Source: Bradyrhizobium prioriisuperbiae (GTDB lineage: Bacteria > Pseudomonadota > Alphaproteobacteria > Rhizobiales > Xanthobacteraceae). Taken from it: DNA of 64,000 nt. The notes below the pieces were generated by a model. That model made no database searches, had not been told where the DNA came from, and saw only the letters and a program-made list of their open reading frames with translations. Below, one piece after another: positions 60,101 to 64,000 of this stretch. Numbering within the stretch: the first letter of the stretch is position 1; each line of letters starts with the position of its first letter. The position numbers were made by a program, and so were the translations under genes. The stretch spans positions 744,001 through 808,000 of the forward strand of contig NZ_CP135921.1 of NCBI RefSeq assembly GCF_032397745.1, given 5' to 3'.

Positions 60101-62566
60101 ATGATCCGCCTGATCCTCCTGCTCCTCGGAACGCAGCCGCTGCGCACGTACTGGTGGGCGTTCATCGTGCTCGCGGCCTGCAGCCTCGCGACCGGCATCG
60201 TGTTTGCGGCGCATCTGTTCGACACCGCGATCATCGTCGTCATCGATATCATCGGCATCGCCTTCGTGATCGAAGGCATGGCGCGGCTGCTGGCGCTCGC
60301 CGCAATCGGCTTTCCGAACGCGACAATCCCGGTGCTCAAGTCGCTCGGCTTCTTCGCGCTGGGGTTCATCACCATCGATGTGCCCTGGGACGACAACATC
60401 GTCGCCACCATCACGATCGGCGGCGCGCTGCTGATCGACGGTCTCTTTCGTCTGGGGTCCGCGGTGATGATCCGCTCGGAGCGGTGGCGCCGGGCCGCGG
60501 TCATCGCCGTGATCGAGCTGATCATGGCGGGGCTGATCTGGACACCATGGCCAATTCCAAACCGTCACACCGTGCCGTTTTGCCTTGGCATCATCCTGAT
60601 CGCCGCCTCATGGAGCCTCTGCCGGCTGGGGCTGCAGCTGCGCAGACTGCCGTCGGGCGCCTCCGTCACCGATCTGCCGCTGTTCGCCGGGCCAAACTGG
60701 CATGGGCGCAGCACCCTGCCCCCGGCGCTCGCACACACAAGCCGCTGGGACAACGACAACCCCCTCACCGTGCACATCTGGACGCCGATCGGCTCGGCCG
60801 TGGATCCGCAGCCGCGGCCGGTGATCGACCGCTATATCGCCGCGGTCGACCAGAACGGGGTGATCATGACCGGCCATGCGTCGCTGTCGCTGCCGCCCGG
60901 CACCTATGTCAGCCTTTGTCCCGCCAACGATATCGATCGCTCATCGGCCGAATTCGGACGCCTGCTGCGCGCGGGGACGGAAAACGATGTTCCCGGACGA
61001 TTCAAAGCCTCGCTGGAAGAAGAAAGCACCGCCTGGCGCAAGCCGGACCGCGAGATCAACTTCCGACATTATAATGCCGCCGCGTTGCAGGCGTTTCTGT
61101 CCCGTTATCGGCAGGTCGAGGTCTACAACCTCACCCGCCGTAACTGTTCGTCGACGGTGGTGCTGTCGCTCGATGCCGCGATCGAGGGCGCTCTGGGCGA
61201 AGGACACCCGTGGCAAACGCTGCTGGCGCTGCTGACCGATCCCGCCATGTGGTTATTGGCGTTGTGGCGGGCGCGCGCCGAGGCGATGACCTGGACGCCC
61301 GGGCTCGTGCTCGATTATGCGCAGACGCTGCAGCACGTGCTGGAGCGGCGGAACAACCGCTGGCTCGCCCGTCTGTGGATCGCAAAACGGCGCTTCGAGG
61401 AGCGGCGGCGCGCCCAGGTCGCCGAGGGCGTCGCGACGCAATCGCAACTGCCGACGATGGTGTCGCTGATTGCCACCGCGATGATCTTCGGCCTGACCTA
61501 CGGCCTGAGCGCACCGTTGCTGGCGCTCAGCCTGAGCCGCGAAGGTTTTGGCGAAGGCTTCATCGGCGCCAACGCGGCGATGCATGCGGCGGGCGTGCTG
61601 GCCATCGCACCACTGCTGCCCAGCCTCGCCTGGCGCGCTGGTCCGAAGCTGCCGATCGCGGCGGCGCTGCTGGCGGCCGCCGCCGTGCTGGCGCTGTTTC
61701 CGGTGATGCCGTCGATCTGGCTGTGGTTTCCGCTACGGATCGCGCTCGGCGCAGCCTCGGAGACGCTGTTCGTGATGTCGGAGACCTGGCTGAGCCAGCT
61801 CAGCGATGAGCGCACCCGCACGCGGACCATGGCGATCTATACCACCGCTCTCTCGCTCGGGTTTGCCCTTGGCCCGGTGATCCTGACGACTGTCGGCACC
61901 GACGGCATCGCGCCATTTCTTGTCGGCGGCGGCATCGCACTGCTGGCGCTGTTGTCCATTGCCATGCCCTGGGTTCGCGCGCCGGTGTTCGAACGCCCGG
62001 CCCATCGCAACATGCTGCGTTATCTCTGGCTGGTGCCGATTGCGCTCGGCGCCACCCTCATCAACGCAGCCGTGGAAACCGCCGGGATGTCGTTCCTGCC
62101 GCTTTACGCCATGCGGGTGGGCTGGGACGAACAGCCGGCGACGTTGCTGCTCTCGGTGCTGCTGCTGGGCGCGATCCTGATGCAATTGCCGATCGGCTGG
62201 CTGGGTGACCGGATGGACCGCCGCCGGCTGGTGATCGGCCTCGGCTGTCTTTCCACCGTGGGCGCGCTGGTGTGGCCGCTGGTCATCGACACCCCGCTGC
62301 TCGCTTATCCCCTGCTATTCCTGTGGGGCGGGGTGTTTGTCGGCATCTACACGGTGATGATGGCGCTGGTCGGCAGCCGCTTCCAGGGCGGCGACCTGGT
62401 GTCGGTCTACACCATCACGTCGGTGGCCTGGGGCGCCGGCGCCTTTGTCGGTCCCGGCACTGCCGGCGCTGCGATGGATCTTGCACGCCACGGCCTGCCA
62501 TATTTCGCCGTATTTGCATGTGCCGCCTTCACTTTGCTCGCGATTTTGCGACGGAACAGCGCCTGA
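60101..62566 (+). CDS. Three-part fusion: HdeD-like membrane domain, permuted papain-like domain, MFS transporter
   Basis: 821 residues from ATG 60101. Residues about 1-185 form six short membrane helices (TYWWAFIVLAACSLATGIVF, VVIDIIGIAFVIEGMARLLA) like HdeD/DUF308. Residues about 210-375 are soluble and carry a His in GVIMTGHASLSLPPGTY followed 100 residues later by a Cys in VYNLTRRNCSSTVVLSLDAA. The order His then Cys is that of permuted NlpC/P60 (LRAT/DUF4105-type) cysteine enzymes. From about 440 on is a twelve-helix MFS domain (MIFGLTYGLSAPLLALSLSR, LGAASETLFVMSETWLSQLS). It may couple hydrolysis and transport of a lipid or peptide. Divergent from a LysR regulator. No frameshift is needed. 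Confidence 0.72.
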   Translation: MIRLILLLLGTQPLRTYWWAFIVLAACSLATGIVFAAHLFDTAIIVVIDIIGIAFVIEGMARLLALAAIGFPNATIPVLKSLGFFALGFITIDVPWDDNIVATITIGGALLIDGLFRLGSAVMIRSERWRRAAVIAVIELIMAGLIWTPWPIPNRHTVPFCLGIILIAASWSLCRLGLQLRRLPSGASVTDLPLFAGPNWHGRSTLPPALAHTSRWDNDNPLTVHIWTPIGSAVDPQPRPVIDRYIAAVDQNGVIMTGHASLSLPPGTYVSLCPANDIDRSSAEFGRLLRAGTENDVPGRFKASLEEESTAWRKPDREINFRHYNAAALQAFLSRYRQVEVYNLTRRNCSSTVVLSLDAAIEGALGEGHPWQTLLALLTDPAMWLLALWRARAEAMTWTPGLVLDYAQTLQHVLERRNNRWLARLWIAKRRFEERRRAQVAEGVATQSQLPTMVSLIATAMIFGLTYGLSAPLLALSLSREGFGEGFIGANAAMHAAGVLAIAPLLPSLAWRAGPKLPIAAALLAAAAVLALFPVMPSIWLWFPLRIALGAASETLFVMSETWLSQLSDERTRTRTMAIYTTALSLGFALGPVILTTVGTDGIAPFLVGGGIALLALLSIAMPWVRAPVFERPAHRNMLRYLWLVPIALGATLINAAVETAGMSFLPLYAMRVGWDEQPATLLLSVLLLGAILMQLPIGWLGDRMDRRRLVIGLGCLSTVGALVWPLVIDTPLLAYPLLFLWGGVFVGIYTVMMALVGSRFQGGDLVSVYTITSVAWGAGAFVGPGTAGAAMDLARHGLPYFAVFACAAFTLLAILRRNSA

Positions 62567-62703
62567 TCGAAAAGCAGTCACGGCCAGTCGTGCGTCCAAT
62601 ATTTATGCACGAAGCCGCCAGACTTCGCATGCAAAGCTCTAGCCAGCAGGGGTCAAAGCCGCTAAACGTCCGCCCCCTTTCCCCCGCAGAGTCTGAGCCT
62701 GTC

Positions 62704-64000
62704 ATGTCGAGCCATTCCCCTGTCGTGTCGATTGGCATCGATTTCGGCACCAGCAACACGGTGATCGCGCTCGCGACCGGCGACGGCCGGGTGGAAGGAA
62801 TCCGCTTCGACCATGGCGGCAGCAGCCACAGCGTGTATCCGACGGCGATGTGCTTCTGGGAGGAAGGACCGGGCAACGTCCGCGTCGCGGGCGGCCCCTG
62901 GGCGATCGCGCAATTCCTCGAAGGGGACTCGGTTCACCGCTTCATCCAGTCGTTCAAGACCTTCGCCGCAAGCTCCGCATTCAACTTCACCCAGATCTTC
63001 CGCAACCGCTACAAGTTCGAGGACCTGCTGGCCACCTTCCTGCGCACCGTGGCGCGCAACGCCGGAGCCGGGTTCGAACTCGCGGCGCCGACCATCATGG
63101 TCGGTCGTCCGGTGCGATTCGCCGGCGGCAACCCGGACGACGCGCTGGCGATGCAGCGTTACCAGACCGCCTTCGACACCCTCGGCGCCGGTCACGCGCG
63201 GTATGTCTATGAACCGGTGGGCGCGGCGTTTTCGTTCGCGCGACAACTGAATCGCGATGCCACCGTGCTGGTCGCCGACTTCGGCGGCGGCACCAGTGAC
63301 TTTTCGGTCATGCGGTTTTCGCGCGACCGTGGCACGCTGCGGGCCGAGCCGCTGGGACATGCCGGTATCGGCATCGCCGGCGACACTTTCGACTTCCGGA
63401 TCGTCGATCACGTCGTGTCGCCCCGGCTGGGCAAGGGCAGCAATTACCGCTCGTTCGGCAAGGTGCTGTCGATCCCGAGCCACTACTACAGCAACCTGGC
63501 GCGCTGGCATCAACTGGCCATGATGAAGGGCAGCGGCGATCTGCGCGAACTGCGGGAGCTCTCCCGCACGGCGCTGAATCCGGAGCCATTGCTCGACTTC
63601 ATCACCATTGTCGAGCTCGACCTCGGCTTTGCGCTGTACCGCGCCGTGTCCGACGCCAAGGTCGCGCTGTCGGCGCGTGAGAGCGTCGACTTCCGCTTCC
63701 AGAGCGAGGGCATCGATATCCGCGCCAAGATCACCCGGGACGATTTCGAAGACTGGATCGCCGACGATATCGAGCGGCTCGGCGCCACCGTCGACCAGGT
63801 GCTGACCAAAGCGGGCGTCAAGGCGCATGAAATCGAAAAGGTATTCCTGACCGGCGGCACGTCCTTCGTTCCCGCAGTGCAGCGCCTGTTCGTCGACCGG
63901 TTCGGCAGCGAGCGGCTGACGTCCGCCGACCAGTTCGAATCGATCGCCTACGGCCTCGCCTTGATCGGGCAGACGCCCGACCCCGACCGCTGGACGGTCG
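62704..64000 (+). CDS. Hsp70-family ATPase (YegD-like), 3' end off window
   Basis: 432 residues are visible from ATG 62704; the frame is open at the end of the window. Actin-like ATPase fold: phosphate 1 motif VSIGIDFGTSNTVIALATG, phosphate 2 motif TVLVADFGGGTSDFSVMRFS near residue 188, the connecting GHAGIGIAGDTFDFRIVDHV, and the adenosine motif KVFLTGGTSFVPAVQRLFVD near 380. YegD-type proteins keep the ATPase and lack the usual peptide-binding domain; length suggests it ends soon after the window edge. Chaperone-like role, clients unknown. No ribosome site better than the nearby AG-rich stretch was identified. Confidence 0.88.
   Translation, partial: MSSHSPVVSIGIDFGTSNTVIALATGDGRVEGIRFDHGGSSHSVYPTAMCFWEEGPGNVRVAGGPWAIAQFLEGDSVHRFIQSFKTFAASSAFNFTQIFRNRYKFEDLLATFLRTVARNAGAGFELAAPTIMVGRPVRFAGGNPDDALAMQRYQTAFDTLGAGHARYVYEPVGAAFSFARQLNRDATVLVADFGGGTSDFSVMRFSRDRGTLRAEPLGHAGIGIAGDTFDFRIVDHVVSPRLGKGSNYRSFGKVLSIPSHYYSNLARWHQLAMMKGSGDLRELRELSRTALNPEPLLDFITIVELDLGFALYRAVSDAKVALSARESVDFRFQSEGIDIRAKITRDDFEDWIADDIERLGATVDQVLTKAGVKAHEIEKVFLTGGTSFVPAVQRLFVDRFGSERLTSADQFESIAYGLALIGQTPDPDRWTV

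Noticed and set aside
1..64000. CRISPR arrays, transposases, integrases, rRNA
   Set aside because: No regularly spaced repeats of CRISPR type, no recognisable recombinase or IS proteins, and no rRNA-like sequence were seen on either strand.

Overview
The window looks like chromosome from a high-GC alphaproteobacterium of the Hyphomicrobiales, most likely the Bradyrhizobium/Rhodopseudomonas/Afipia group (Nitrobacteraceae). Evidence: the fluoroacetate-dehalogenase-type enzyme at the left edge matches what I recall of the Rhodopseudomonas palustris enzyme, homospermidine synthase is of the Blastochloris type, small alphaproteobacterial DUF2093/DUF4170/DUF6101 genes are present, and two families of intergenic palindromic repeats are scattered through the sequence. 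Most of it is ordinary housekeeping chromosome. No rRNA, complete tRNA, CRISPR array, transposase or integrase was found.

Layout. 1-4 kb (minus strand): partial dehalogenase, purD, and a small operon of frameshifted hydrolase, multi-pass membrane protein and winged-helix regulator. 4-6 kb: xseA and a DUF2093 gene. 6.2-11.8 kb: a minus-strand lipid A/Kdo operon (pmbA, inositol-phosphatase-like gene, DUF4170, DUF374 acyltransferase, waaA, lpxK). 12-16.5 kb: DUF6101, a divergent CMD/HxlR pair with a twin operator, NfeD plus an SPFH protein, and hemH. 16.6-22.3 kb: a NicO/DUF1007 metal-export pair, a gamma-glutamyltransferase and an M3 peptidase preceded by a cluster of large inverted repeats. 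22.9-28.3 kb: polyamine genes (ornithine decarboxylase with a long structured leader, homospermidine synthase) with a GNAT and a CDF exporter between them. 28.4-30.5 kb: acetoacetate decarboxylase, a Pro-rich membrane protein and an MgtC-like protein. 30.6-35.6 kb: a zinc-uptake operon (His-rich small protein, znuC, znuB, znuA, CobW/ZNG1-type GTPase, WD40 protein) behind a clear Zur-box-like palindrome. 35.7-41.2 kb: crcB, sodB, GNAT, MATE, DUF3095 and DUF2147 genes.

41.3-48.2 kb is a catabolic island. An enamidase-like amidohydrolase, a group A flavin monooxygenase, an MFS permease, a Bug-type binding protein and an AA_synth-family protein lie on the minus strand. A two-domain alpha/beta-barrel protein and a FadR-type GntR regulator lie divergently, with an operator between the two units that fits the FadR consensus. 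48.3-52.9 kb encodes a 2-oxoacid:ferredoxin oxidoreductase together with a GltD-like flavoprotein carrying two ferredoxin clusters.

The most unusual part is 53.2-58.6 kb. A three-gene minus-strand operon encodes a trypsin-like protease and a helical protein that share a homologous N-terminal death-domain-like module (EAD1 type). The third protein is membrane anchored: its N-terminal module is otherwise known to me in front of nSTAND ATPases, and it ends in a LytR_C-like domain. A class III nucleotide cyclase follows on the same strand. I read this as a candidate undescribed conflict/defence or programmed-response system. To its right, 60.1-62.6 kb encodes an unusual fusion of an HdeD-type membrane domain, a permuted papain-like (NlpC/P60-type) domain and an MFS transporter. 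It is followed by an Hsp70-family gene that runs off the window.
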